A stretch of 64,000 nucleotides of DNA from an uncultured Alphaproteobacteria bacterium (GTDB lineage: Bacteria; Pseudomonadota; Alphaproteobacteria; Rs-D84; CACZYB01): NCBI GenBank assembly GCA_944392955.1, contig CALXYK010000010.1, forward strand, positions 1-64,000, read 5' to 3'. The notes under the pieces are model-generated. The model worked only from the letters and a program-made list of their open reading frames with translations. It searched no databases and was not told where the DNA came from. Of this stretch, positions 17,574-28,317 are shown in pieces. Every line of letters starts with the position of its first letter. Position 1 is the stretch's first letter. Made by a program: the position numbers and the translations under genes.

Positions 17574-17673
17574 ACTTTTAAGATATAGTGATTATTCAAA
17601 AATACAAGTAATAATTGACTTTTTATCTATTTATATGCATTATAATGATTTGAAAAAATACTTTGAGGAATAA

Positions 17674-18417
17674 ATGCTTAGTTTAGTAAAAGATTTTGAT
17701 ATTATACATTTAGAAAGTGTTGACAGCACAAATAATTATGCAAAAAAAATAATTTCTGAATCTGATAAAAAAAATTTTATAATAATCGCTGATACCCAAA
17801 CATCAGGAAGGACTACTAAAAAAGAAAAATGGATAAGCCCAAAGGGAAATCTTTATATAACATTTGCTATACAATTAGAAAATAATGAAGAAAAATATTT
17901 TCCTATGTTTTCTTTTTTAAGTGCGTTGTCCATAATACAATCGGTTGAATCTGTTGCCAATTTTAAGATGGATTTAAAAATAAAATGGCCAAATGATGTA
18001 TTGTTGGAGTATAAAAAACTTTCTGGGATTTTAATTGAAAAAGAGTCCAATTTCGCAATTATTGGTATAGGGGTGAATGTAAATTCTTCTCCTGATAATT
18101 CCTTGACCAAATACCCTACTACTTCGTTATTGGAAAGCAAAATAAATGTATCTGTTGAAAAATTTGCCTTAGAATTACAAAAAAATATAATTAACAATAT
18201 AAATATTTGTCGTGAAAATGGCTTTGAAAAAATGATTGAACTTGTAAAACCTTTTATGTGTAAAATTGGCGAATATGTTTATGTGATGACACCCAATAAT
18301 AATTTAGTTTGTGGTATATTTTCCGGACTTTCGGTTGATGGCGGTTTGATTATAAAAACAACAGAAGGAACAAAAACTTTAATGTCTGGTGAACTTACAA
18401 AGGAAAACTTTGTATAA
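17674..18417 (+). CDS. birA: Biotin-[acetyl-CoA-carboxylase] ligase (BirA, ligase-only form)
   Basis: Attaches biotin to the carboxyl-carrier protein AccB via biotinyl-AMP. The 247-residue protein lacks the N-terminal DNA-binding domain of E. coli BirA, so it is not a repressor. SVDSTNNYAKK (about 15-25) and ADTQTSGRTTKKEKW, with SPKGNLY next, mark the biotin/ATP loop. That loop is usually GRGRxGRxW, so this one is divergent. IKWPNDVLLEYKKLSGILIE (about 108-127) and IIGIGVNVN complete the active site, and an SH3-like C-terminal domain follows. TGAGG precedes the ATG. Confidence 0.93.
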   Translation: MLSLVKDFDIIHLESVDSTNNYAKKIISESDKKNFIIIADTQTSGRTTKKEKWISPKGNLYITFAIQLENNEEKYFPMFSFLSALSIIQSVESVANFKMDLKIKWPNDVLLEYKKLSGILIEKESNFAIIGIGVNVNSSPDNSLTKYPTTSLLESKINVSVEKFALELQKNIINNINICRENGFEKMIELVKPFMCKIGEYVYVMTPNNNLVCGIFSGLSVDGGLIIKTTEGTKTLMSGELTKENFV

Positions 18418-18431
18418 AAATTTATTAGTTT

Positions 18432-19070
18432 TTATTTTGTTATTTTACTATCTATATATTGACCTATGGTATTAAATAGTTCTTTTAACTTTCCCTCGTA
18501 ATTATGAGGTGAATCTTTTACAAAAGAAAGATCTGCCTTTCCAAATTTTTGTTTGTTAATAAAGGTTGTTAAATTTTTTAAACTTTCTGGTAAAATTATA
18601 TTATCATTTTCCGCCCCTATAATAAGTCCATCACAAGGGACAGGATTAAAAAATGAGAAATCATATTTTTTTGGAAACGGAGAAACTGCAACATACCCTG
18701 TAATTTCTATACGACGCATTAAAATTTGCATGGCAACCCATGCACCAAAACCGGTCCCTGCAAGCCAAAATCCATTTGCATCTTCGTTTTGTTCCTGTAT
18801 CCAATCTACAATAGTAGATGCATCTGTTAATTCACCTTCTCCTGCTTCAAAAACACCTTCGGTATTACCTACACCTCTGAAATTAAAACGAATCACTGAA
18901 AATCCCTTTTGTAAAAAAGAATAAAATATGGTGTAATTGACCTTTTCATTCATATTACCTCCATTTGCTGGGGCATCATGGAAGACTACTGCTATTGGTG
19001 CATTTGGATTTGCATTTTTATAATAACTTGCCTGAATACGTCCATTCGCTCCTGATAAAATCATATCCAT
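18432..19070 (-). CDS. Alpha/beta-hydrolase-fold protein lacking the nucleophilic Ser
   Basis: A 212-residue protein of the small alpha/beta-hydrolase family of COG2945 type. The family blocks are clear: VVFHDAPANGGNMNEKVNY (about 28-46), FSVIRFNFRGVGNTEG (about 56-71), GEGELTDA and FWLAGTGFGAWVAM. In relatives the last block reads LAGxSFGA, with Ser as nucleophile. Here the codon is GGT, giving Gly in its place. The Asp region (GAENDNIILP) and the His region (DSPHNYEGKL) remain. So it may bind rather than hydrolyse, or use another residue. It has no signal peptide and converges on birA. Confidence 0.8.
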   Translation of the reverse strand: MDMILSGANGRIQASYYKNANPNAPIAVVFHDAPANGGNMNEKVNYTIFYSFLQKGFSVIRFNFRGVGNTEGVFEAGEGELTDASTIVDWIQEQNEDANGFWLAGTGFGAWVAMQILMRRIEITGYVAVSPFPKKYDFSFFNPVPCDGLIIGAENDNIILPESLKNLTTFINKQKFGKADLSFVKDSPHNYEGKLKELFNTIGQYIDSKITK

Positions 19071-19168
19071 TTTTATTTTCCCTTTCTCGTATTGGTATAT
19101 GATACAATATCTTATCTATAAAATGCAATAAAAAGAAATGTATTTTACGTAAAATTATTATAGACTTT

Positions 19169-19196
19169 TTGATTTAACAATGCTATTAAATATACT
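19169..19196 (+). promoter_or_regulatory. Promoter of the secreted protein-response regulator-kinase operon
   Basis: TTGATT (19169-19174) and TATACT (19191-19196) are 16 bp apart, about 25 bp before the ATG at 19221. Confidence 0.65.
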
Positions 19197-19220
19197 TGTA
19201 TACAACAAAAAGGAGAGATT

Positions 19221-20171
19221 ATGTTAAAAAAAATATTTTGTTTGTTAGTATTGTTTTTATCTATGGCTGTTATGCGAAACAACTCTGTTTCCGCATCTTT
19301 TTGGGATGCATGGGCAAATGAAGATGAAGAAGAAAATATGAAAAATCCCTCTACTTCATCTACTAAAAAGATGATTAAAAATAATAAAACATCAACATTA
19401 AAGACAACTAAAAACGAAACAAAAAATGTTACTGAAAAAACTTATGTAACTATGAGTGATGAAACAATTACTCAAGATGCGTTCTTTAATATTGATTCAT
19501 TAAATAACGAGAAACCTATTGTTATTTGTCGCCAAAAAGGTTGCACAGAATTAAATGATAAAATGACAAGAAGTTATTTATTTAATGCCATTGCAAACTT
19601 GTTGTATGTAAATAATAAAACAAAAGTTTATTTGTGTGAAGCAAACACTAGCACCAGAGCATGTATTTCAAATGGTTTAAAATATGCAGTTAATATTGGT
19701 GGAACTGCTGCTGTTGTGTATATACCATCTTTGACAATTACTGATGTTTCTTTCTCTCAAAATTTAAAGAAAATTAGTTTTATGTTCTCTTATGACTTAT
19801 ATGCAAATGGATTAAAATCTTTCTGTACCTCTGCTTATAATACTATTGAAATTTCTGAAAATAAGCAGGCTTTGATAAGAGATAATAATTATAAATGTCA
19901 ATTAACTTCTGACTTACCTTCCACTACTTATAATATTTACAACATAGATTATGTTGATTTAGATTATGGCATTATTGGGGCTTATTACTCAACCGGTATG
20001 AGTGGGGCAAGCCATGGTGGACATGATGGTTATGTTTTGATGAAATTCCAATATACAGATGCTAACCTTGCAAAACCTACTTCGTCATGTCAAGCCGGTG
20101 TTTGTGATAGTGAAAGTTATAAAATTGCTCCGGGACAATACGAAGTAATACCTTTGGAAAAAAAAGGATAA
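19221..20171 (+). CDS. Secreted protein of unknown function upstream of a two-component system
   Basis: A 316-residue protein with a signal peptide (MLKKIFCLLVLFLSMAVMRNNSVSA, cleavage near residue 25). A Lys/Thr/Asn-rich, probably unstructured segment follows (about 40-80), then a folded domain with paired Cys residues (CRQKGC, CEANTSTRAC, CQAGVC). The region around GAYYSTGMSGASHGGHDGYV is Gly/His-rich. No family recognised. An AAGGAGAG site precedes the ATG. The response-regulator gene starts six bases after its stop, so the three genes are one operon. It might be a periplasmic input or accessory of the sensor kinase, which is inference from position. Confidence 0.7.
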   Translation: MLKKIFCLLVLFLSMAVMRNNSVSASFWDAWANEDEEENMKNPSTSSTKKMIKNNKTSTLKTTKNETKNVTEKTYVTMSDETITQDAFFNIDSLNNEKPIVICRQKGCTELNDKMTRSYLFNAIANLLYVNNKTKVYLCEANTSTRACISNGLKYAVNIGGTAAVVYIPSLTITDVSFSQNLKKISFMFSYDLYANGLKSFCTSAYNTIEISENKQALIRDNNYKCQLTSDLPSTTYNIYNIDYVDLDYGIIGAYYSTGMSGASHGGHDGYVLMKFQYTDANLAKPTSSCQAGVCDSESYKIAPGQYEVIPLEKKG

Positions 20172-20177
20172 CTAAAA

Positions 20178-20867
20178 ATGGATGTAAAAGATTCTACTGA
20201 CTTTGTCGCTCATATACTTGTTATTGATGACGATGATAGAATTAGAAATCTTTTGAAAAAGTATTTATCGTCGGAAAATTTTTTGGTGTCTGTTGCAAAA
20301 GATGCTTTTGATGCGGAGAAGTTAGTTGCAAATATAAAATACGATCTTATCGTTTCTGATAAGATGATGCCTAAAAAAGATGGAATTGATTTCATTAAGG
20401 ATTTACGTAGTGTGAATAACAATACTCCTGTTATAATATTAACTGCTGTTGGTGATATTGATAATAAATTATTAGGTTTTTCCATTGGTGCAGATGATTA
20501 TATTGCAAAACCTTTTGAACCAAAAGAACTATTATTCAGAATAAAAAATATTTTAAAAAGGACTGGGATAAATAATAAAAATGAAATAAAATTTGGAAGT
20601 TTTTCATTTAATCTTTCATCAAATGTATTAAAAAAAGGTGAAGAGGTGATAAAACTTACAAATACACAAAAATCTTTGATAGCTTATTTTATAAATAATC
20701 CTAATAAAGTTTTGACTAGAAACGATTTATTATCTGTTTTACCCATTGCTGATGAAAGAAGTGTTGATGTTGCAATTACTAGGTTAAGAAAAAAAATATA
20801 CGATGAAAAAAATGAAAATGAATTTATTACTACTATCAGAAATGTAGGATATAAGTTTGTAATTTAG
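20178..20867 (+). CDS. OmpR-family response regulator
   Basis: A 229-residue response regulator. The receiver domain has the acidic cluster VIDDDDR (about 16-22), the phospho-acceptor Asp in LIVSDKMMPKKDG (near residue 60), Thr in ILTAVGD and Lys in YIAKPFEP. The C-terminal winged helix (about 135-229) ends with VAITRLRKKIYDE and TIRNVGYKFVI, as in OmpR/PhoB. It regulates transcription when phosphorylated, presumably by the kinase whose gene follows. Target genes unknown. It begins six bases after the secreted-protein gene. Confidence 0.93.
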   Translation: MDVKDSTDFVAHILVIDDDDRIRNLLKKYLSSENFLVSVAKDAFDAEKLVANIKYDLIVSDKMMPKKDGIDFIKDLRSVNNNTPVIILTAVGDIDNKLLGFSIGADDYIAKPFEPKELLFRIKNILKRTGINNKNEIKFGSFSFNLSSNVLKKGEEVIKLTNTQKSLIAYFINNPNKVLTRNDLLSVLPIADERSVDVAITRLRKKIYDEKNENEFITTIRNVGYKFVI

Positions 20868-20878
20868 TGAGGTATGTT

Positions 20879-22234
20879 ATGACTAAAAATTTTGATAATG
20901 TAAAAAAAATCTTTCAATTAAGAACTTATTTCCCTAAGGGAATTATGGCAAGAATGCTTATCCTTGTTATATTGCCTATTGTGTTATCTCAAATACTAAC
21001 TGGATATATGTTTTACAGGAGACATTGGAAAAGTATTTCAAATCAAAGTGCAATTACATTTGTTGGAAATGTTTTAACTATCATTGATTTAAAAAAGCAA
21101 GATAAAACCGAAGATGAATTTTTAGAAACTCAGCAAATGGCAAAGAAAAATTTTATGATGGATGTTGAATGGTTGCCGGGCGAGAAAATGAAACCTGAAA
21201 AAAATTCAAGCCGAGTTAATAAATTATCTTTGCGATATGTTTATGGATTTTTAAATCAAAATTTAAAAAAACCTTATTCCTTATATGCTGATGAAGAAAA
21301 AAACATTTTAGAAATGCAGATACAATATCCTAATGGTGTATTGTTTATAAGTTCTTCGTTAAAATCTGTTTTTTCAAAGACTATTTATATTTTCTTTTCT
21401 TGGGTATTAGGAAGCACTCTTATCTTTATACTTATTGCAGTGCCTTTTGCAAAAAAACAAGTAGAATCTATTAAAAATCTTACTAGGGCTATTAGTTTAG
21501 TTGGTAAAGGTGAAGAGTTAAATGATTTTACACCATCTGGTTCTATACAGGTAAAAAGGGCTGGGGCTACATTTTTAAAAACATACAAAAGGATGCAAAG
21601 ATATATGAAATCTAGAACTGATATGTTATCTGGAATTTCCCATGACTTAAAAACTCCTTTGACCAGAATGAAATTGGAATTGGAATTTTGTGATGATAAA
21701 AATCTTCAATTTGCTTTGCTTAGTGATATAGAAGATATGGAAAAAATGATTAACTCTTATCTATCTTTTGCAAAGGGAATGGATCCTGAAAAATCAGAAA
21801 AAACTAATATTACAAAGACTATTCAAAATTTGATTAGAAAACTTAACAAAGGAAACTATGATATTACATTTTTACCTAAGAAAGATTATTTTGCGGTTGT
21901 AAGGCTATCTGCATTTGAAAGAGCTGTTTCAAATGTAATTGTTAATGCAATACGTTATGGTAAAAAGAAGATTATAGTAGATATAGTTAAAAAATCTGAA
22001 TCTCTTGAAATATCAATAGAAGATAATGGTCCAGGTATTCCTGAAAATCAAAGAGAAGAAATGTTCAAACCTTTTACAAGGTTAGATGATTCCAGAAATA
22101 CAGAAACAGGCGGTATGGGATTGGGACTTTCTATTGTTCAAGAGGTTATTCACCAACATGGTGGAGAAGTATCTTTGTTAACAAGTGAAAAACTTGGGGG
22201 ATTAAAGGTAAAAATAGAACTTCCTTTGAAATAG
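20879..22234 (+). CDS. EnvZ-like sensor histidine kinase
   Basis: A 451-residue inner-membrane kinase. TM1 lies about residues 22-42 (MLILVILPIVLSQILTGYMF) and TM2 about 160-183, bounding a periplasmic sensor of about 115 residues; a HAMP region follows. The H box is ISHDLKTPLTRMKLELE (phospho-His near 252). The N box NVIVNAIRYGKK and the G boxes EDNGPGIP and GGMGLGLSIV complete the HATPase domain. ATG 20879 is chosen over a GTG at 20867 that overlaps the regulator's stop, because GAGG lies six bases before the ATG. It forms a two-component pair with the preceding regulator; the architecture matches EnvZ-type osmosensors, but the stimulus is unknown. Confidence 0.93.
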   Translation: MTKNFDNVKKIFQLRTYFPKGIMARMLILVILPIVLSQILTGYMFYRRHWKSISNQSAITFVGNVLTIIDLKKQDKTEDEFLETQQMAKKNFMMDVEWLPGEKMKPEKNSSRVNKLSLRYVYGFLNQNLKKPYSLYADEEKNILEMQIQYPNGVLFISSSLKSVFSKTIYIFFSWVLGSTLIFILIAVPFAKKQVESIKNLTRAISLVGKGEELNDFTPSGSIQVKRAGATFLKTYKRMQRYMKSRTDMLSGISHDLKTPLTRMKLELEFCDDKNLQFALLSDIEDMEKMINSYLSFAKGMDPEKSEKTNITKTIQNLIRKLNKGNYDITFLPKKDYFAVVRLSAFERAVSNVIVNAIRYGKKKIIVDIVKKSESLEISIEDNGPGIPENQREEMFKPFTRLDDSRNTETGGMGLGLSIVQEVIHQHGGEVSLLTSEKLGGLKVKIELPLK

Positions 22235-22278
22235 TTGTATAACAATATAATTAGTAAAAATTGAAATAGTTTTTTTGA

Positions 22279-22629
22279 TTATTTGTCGTATACTGATTTC
22301 CATTCTGCAAGAATAGAATTGGCATCTGAAACCTTACCCATATTTTTGTTTTTTGCCTTTATATACTCATTTTCAGTAAGAGTTTTATACCCCAAAATAG
22401 TATAAAAATCATCTGTTAAATCAGATAATTCCTTATTTTTTTTTAGGTTATCACGAACATTTTTTGAAAAATCTATTGCCAAATAGGTTTCAAGACCATA
22501 AACACCACCAAATACACATGATATACCAACAACCCAAGGAAGAGAATGCCCTATCATATCGACACCTGCCCTTACCTTTTTAGTATCAATTTTGGTAGCA
22601 GATTCAACAAATTTTTCAAATAGACTCAT
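22279..22629 (-). CDS. Hypothetical single-span membrane protein
   Basis: A 116-residue protein with one likely transmembrane segment (SLPWVVGISCVFGGVYGLETYLAI, about 29-52) and a C-terminal Lys/Asp-rich helical domain. No signal peptidase site. Not recognised. It is monocistronic between the two-component operon and aroK. The start follows AAGGAATAAAT. Confidence 0.5.
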   Translation of the reverse strand: MSLFEKFVESATKIDTKKVRAGVDMIGHSLPWVVGISCVFGGVYGLETYLAIDFSKNVRDNLKKNKELSDLTDDFYTILGYKTLTENEYIKAKNKNMGKVSDANSILAEWKSVYDK

Positions 22630-22783
22630 ATTTATTCCTTTTTAACTCTTTGTATCCACTTTGTAATTTTAGTATAAAAACACAATTTTGTAAATATTAT
22701 TTTTTTCTAATTTTATAAATTTTTGTTTCAAATAAAATTTAATAATGTTATAAATAAAAGAAAAATATTTATGGATTTAGATA

Positions 22784-23335
22784 ATGTTGATAGATATTAA
22801 AGAAAAATTAAATAAGCCTATTGTTATAGTGGGGTTGATGGGGGCTGGAAAAACATCTGTTGGAAAGATGATTTCCAAAAAACTTTCCTTGCCTTTTGTT
22901 GATTCTGATAGTGAGATAGTAAGTTCGGCTGGTTGTTCTGTTGTTGATATTTTTTCTATATACGGGGAACAAGAATTTAGACGGGTAGAAGACAGGGTTA
23001 TAAATAGAATACTTTCTGATGAAAAAATAAAAGTTTTATCAACTGGTGAAGGGGCTTTTATAATAGATAGTGTTAGACAACTAACTAAGGAAAAAGCTAT
23101 TACAATATGGTTAAAGGCAGATTTGGATTTGTTAGTAAAAAGGACCAGTTTCAAAGATACACGCCCTCTTTTGCTTAATTATGACTCTTCTAAAATCTTA
23201 AAAAAACTTATTGAAGAACGTTATCCAATATATGCAAATGCAGATATCACTGTTGAAACAAAAGACGAGCCTACCTATAAAACAACTCAGAATGTATTAA
23301 AGGCTTTGCATTCATTCTTAAAAAAAAGGGGTTAA
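22784..23335 (+). CDS. aroK: Shikimate kinase
   Basis: Phosphorylates shikimate at O-3 with ATP in chorismate synthesis. The 183-residue protein shows Walker A GLMGAGKTSVGK (about 17-28), the shikimate-binding DSDSEI (about 39-44), EQEFRRVE with the conserved Arg, TGEGAFI in place of the usual GGG-type loop, and the lid Arg in DTRPLL. No clear Shine-Dalgarno precedes the ATG. It heads a tight operon with lptE, holA and a pseudouridine synthase. In many alphaproteobacteria aroB follows aroK; here it does not. Confidence 0.93.
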   Translation: MLIDIKEKLNKPIVIVGLMGAGKTSVGKMISKKLSLPFVDSDSEIVSSAGCSVVDIFSIYGEQEFRRVEDRVINRILSDEKIKVLSTGEGAFIIDSVRQLTKEKAITIWLKADLDLLVKRTSFKDTRPLLLNYDSSKILKKLIEERYPIYANADITVETKDEPTYKTTQNVLKALHSFLKKRG

Positions 23336-23336
23336 A

Positions 23337-23837
23337 ATGAAATTGTTTAAATATTTATCTATATTTTTATTGATTTGTTCCTGTGGATTTAAACCTATGT
23401 ATAAGGAAACACCATACAATAATCTATCAGAAAAAACCGCATCTATTGCAATTTCACCAGTTAAAGTTTTTGATGGTGCCTATGGTGTAGAACTTCGTAA
23501 TAAATTGCTTAATAAACTTACACCTTTGGGAAAACCTGAAAATCCTAAATACATTTTGGACATTACTTTATCAGAGCCTAATATCTTAGATTATACTATA
23601 AAAACTGATGGAACCGCTTCTTCTTATCTTGTTAAAATGTATGCAGTTTATACCTTAAAACAGAAAAAGGATTTCAAAGTTTTATTTACAAAAACAGCAA
23701 ATGCTGAAATTTCCTATAACATTTTGAAAAACCAATTTTCAACCGAAATGTTAAAGAAAAATGCTATAAAATTGACTATTGATGATTTGGCGAATCAAAT
23801 TTATTTTGCGGTTATAACTTATTTTACTGAAAGATAA
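23337..23837 (+). CDS. lptE: LPS-assembly lipoprotein LptE
   Basis: A 166-residue lipoprotein. The signal peptide ends in LLICSC with Cys at about residue 16, followed by GFKPMY, the hallmark of LptE (CGFxPxY). The body is a small alpha/beta domain with repeated strands. LptE plugs the LptD barrel and helps deliver LPS to the outer leaflet. It starts one base after the aroK stop and is followed by holA after two bases. The lptE-holA pairing, usually behind leuS, is common in proteobacteria; leuS is not here. Confidence 0.9.
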   Translation: MKLFKYLSIFLLICSCGFKPMYKETPYNNLSEKTASIAISPVKVFDGAYGVELRNKLLNKLTPLGKPENPKYILDITLSEPNILDYTIKTDGTASSYLVKMYAVYTLKQKKDFKVLFTKTANAEISYNILKNQFSTEMLKKNAIKLTIDDLANQIYFAVITYFTER

Positions 23838-23839
23838 AA

Positions 23840-24874
23840 ATGGTGAAATTTAAACTTGCTGATTTTAACAATGCAAAAAAAAATAAATTTTCCGAATTTG
23901 ATGCTATATTGTTTTATGGGCAAGATAGAGGGCAAGTATTAGAAAATTTTAATATTGCAATGGAAACTATTGCTCCGGAAATTGATGATGGATTTTCTGT
24001 GTTTGAATTTTCTTCGTCAGATATTAAACAAGATCCATCAAAGTTAATTGATGAAGCAACTGCTATATCATTTTTAGGAACTAGAAAAGTTATCAAAATT
24101 AAAGATGCAAATGAAGATGTTGTAGAACCATTGAAACTTTTATTAAAGAACTATCAAAAATTAGAGGCATTTATCATTCTATCAGCAGATGAATTATCTC
24201 CTTCGTCAAAATTAAGGTCGTTGTTTGAAACTAATAAAAGATTGGCTGTTTTACCAAATTATATAGATACTGATGAAAACCTTTCTTTTATAATAAAGGA
24301 TACTTTGGCAAAGTCTGGAATAAAAAGAATACCTGACGAAGTTTTAATGTTTTTAAGATCAAAATTAGGTGAAAATCGTGCAACTACACGAATGGAACTT
24401 GAAAAACTTGCGTTGTTTTTATACCCCAAAACTGAAATATCCATTGATGATGCTCAGAAATGTATTATGGACTCTTCTAGCATCACTTTGCAAGATTTGC
24501 CTTTGGCTATTGCTGATGGAAATAATAAAAAATTGTTCAGTGTATTATCAAGGCTTTTATCAGAAGGAAACAACCCTATTGACTTATTAAAAATTGTATT
24601 AAACCATTTTAAAAATCTTTACTATATGGCTTCGCAAATTGAAACGGGTATGTCAATTTCAAGTGTGATTGAAAATTCTAAGCCTCCTATATTTTTTAAA
24701 TTAAAACCAAGTTATGAGAGGCAACTTAGGTTTTGGACAACCGAAAAAATAATAAAGGTTATATCAGAAATAAATACTGCGGATATTCGTTGTAAATCCG
24801 TTAATATGCCACAGGAAACTATTGTTTCTCAGTTATTTTTTATGATATGTTCAATTGCTTCTAAAAGGATATAG
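23840..24874 (+). CDS. holA: DNA polymerase III subunit delta
   Basis: A 344-residue clamp-loader subunit that opens the beta clamp. The family start is AILFYGQDRGQVLENF (about 22-37), and a RecQ-like AAA+ fold follows with LGTRKVIKIKDAN. The middle NRATTRMELEKLALF (about 176-190) and the C-terminal collar region (RQLRFWTTEKIIKVI) match HolA. No Walker A is expected in delta. It sits two bases after lptE and two bases before the rluB-like gene, so the group is one transcript. Confidence 0.92.
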   Translation: MVKFKLADFNNAKKNKFSEFDAILFYGQDRGQVLENFNIAMETIAPEIDDGFSVFEFSSSDIKQDPSKLIDEATAISFLGTRKVIKIKDANEDVVEPLKLLLKNYQKLEAFIILSADELSPSSKLRSLFETNKRLAVLPNYIDTDENLSFIIKDTLAKSGIKRIPDEVLMFLRSKLGENRATTRMELEKLALFLYPKTEISIDDAQKCIMDSSSITLQDLPLAIADGNNKKLFSVLSRLLSEGNNPIDLLKIVLNHFKNLYYMASQIETGMSISSVIENSKPPIFFKLKPSYERQLRFWTTEKIIKVISEINTADIRCKSVNMPQETIVSQLFFMICSIASKRI

Positions 24875-24876
24875 GT

Positions 24877-27053
<2,177 letters not shown>

Positions 27054-27575
27054 ATGTTAAAGAAAATAAAAAGCACAAAATTAGTATGGAAAAACAAAAC
27101 CTTTTCAATTAACGATTTATTATTATGTATTTTATTCATCCTTATTTGTGATTTTGTTGGATACATAAGTAGTTTGTTCCAGACAGAAAGTCTTAGGGCA
27201 TGGTATCCTTTGCTTAATAAATCTTTATTTACACCTCCACCTTTTGTATTTCCTGCTGTATGGGGATTGCTTTACACTATTATTGGGATTTCAACATTCC
27301 TTGCCTTTAAAAATGCAATGAAAGAAGATAAAATTTATGTTTTATTTATTTTCTTTGCACAACTTTGTTTTAACTTTTTGTGGACTTTGTTCTTTTTTGG
27401 AATGAGAGCCCCTATTTTAGCATTTGTAGAACTTTTATTTTTTATTTTGATAGTAGTTAGTATGATGAAATTATATAAAAAATTAAGTTTTACTTCTTAC
27501 ATACTTCTTTATCCATATTTATTTTGGCTATTATTTGCCACATATCTTAATTTTTTTATAATTTTGAAAAATTAA
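27054..27575 (+). CDS. TspO/MBR family membrane protein
   Basis: A 173-residue five-helix membrane protein. The family signature WYPLLNKSLFTPPPFVFPAVW (tryptophan and proline-rich loop between TM1 and TM2, about residues 50-70) is clear, as is the later WTLFFFGM. Bacterial TspO proteins bind tetrapyrroles and sterol-like ligands and act in stress or photosynthetic regulation. The N-terminal 20 residues are basic, longer than usual. A CGGAGG site lies before the ATG. It is probably cotranscribed with the membrane gene 59 bp downstream. Confidence 0.9.
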   Translation: MLKKIKSTKLVWKNKTFSINDLLLCILFILICDFVGYISSLFQTESLRAWYPLLNKSLFTPPPFVFPAVWGLLYTIIGISTFLAFKNAMKEDKIYVLFIFFAQLCFNFLWTLFFFGMRAPILAFVELLFFILIVVSMMKLYKKLSFTSYILLYPYLFWLLFATYLNFFIILKN

Positions 27576-27634
27576 ATTCTTTTTTCTTAAAATATAAGTT
27601 ACGATAAAAAGGTTAAAAAAAAATGAGGTCGAAT

Positions 27635-28273
27635 ATGATATCAACAATAAAACAAGCCACACAAAATATACTTTCTAGATTAAACTGGAAAGTATACCAT
27701 TCGACAATATTTTCTATTATAACCTTTTTATCTGTAATCCCATGCACAATCTTTCTTCCGGAAAGGTTTGCATGGGAAAATTCATGGATTGAAAATTCTC
27801 AGTTGGTTATATTGGCAATCACATTTTATATCGCCATTAAATCTAATTATAACAAAAAATTTTTTAATTGGATTGCAATGATTGCCGTAATATTGTTTTT
27901 AAGAGAAATTAGTTATGGTAGAGCATTATTCCCAAAAGAAGAATTTGTTAATGTTTTTAAATCCTGGGATGAAATTTTACCTATGTGTCCTTGGCTATCA
28001 ATAACATTATACATTTCATTTATGGTTTATTCCTTGTTTTATTTCTTTAAAAACAGATTATGTTATGATGTTATAGGTTATGTAAAATCTGCAAAAATAG
28101 CAGGTTGGGATTTTTCATTTTTATTTATAGGAATAATAGTAGGAACTATAAGCGAATCGTATTTGCATAATGAACCTTTGGAAGAAATGACAGAAACCTT
28201 GTTTTATGTTGCATTCATGAGTATTATTTGGATATATTCCAATGTACCTATTTTCCATTTAAATAAAAAATAA
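27635..28273 (+). CDS. Polytopic membrane protein with EISYGR motif, unknown function
   Basis: A 212-residue protein with about six membrane segments. Charged residues recur inside or near them: WENSWIENSQLVIL (about 45-58), REISYGRALFP (about 88-98) and SESYLHNEPLEEMTE (about 169-183). The order of Glu, then [RE]EISxG, then His/Glu-rich loop recalls a family of uncharacterised membrane proteins with an EDGLIE...GEEISWGQ...E pattern, possibly metal-binding or hydrolytic; this match is from memory and weak. ATG 27635 is chosen because GAGG lies six bases upstream; an ATG at 27623 is the alternative. A terminator follows. Confidence 0.65.
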   Translation: MISTIKQATQNILSRLNWKVYHSTIFSIITFLSVIPCTIFLPERFAWENSWIENSQLVILAITFYIAIKSNYNKKFFNWIAMIAVILFLREISYGRALFPKEEFVNVFKSWDEILPMCPWLSITLYISFMVYSLFYFFKNRLCYDVIGYVKSAKIAGWDFSFLFIGIIVGTISESYLHNEPLEEMTETLFYVAFMSIIWIYSNVPIFHLNKK

Positions 28274-28299
28274 AAAACTGCTTATGAAAAGCAGTTTTT
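28273..28299. terminator. Bidirectional terminator (tspO operon / pyrG)
   Basis: AAAAACTGCTT (28273-28283) pairs with AAGCAGTTTTT (28289-28299). A/T runs on both sides serve the plus-strand tspO operon and the converging pyrG. Confidence 0.9.
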
Positions 28300-28317
28300 T
28301 TTAAAGAATTCTCTTTT

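Noticed and set aside
20867-20869. GTG start for the histidine kinase
   Set aside because: It overlaps the regulator's stop and contains the GAGG that serves the ATG at 20879.
22772-22801. A ten-codon ORF (ATG at 22771) upstream of aroK
   Set aside because: Too short, with no ribosome-binding site and overlapping aroK out of frame; no sign of attenuation.
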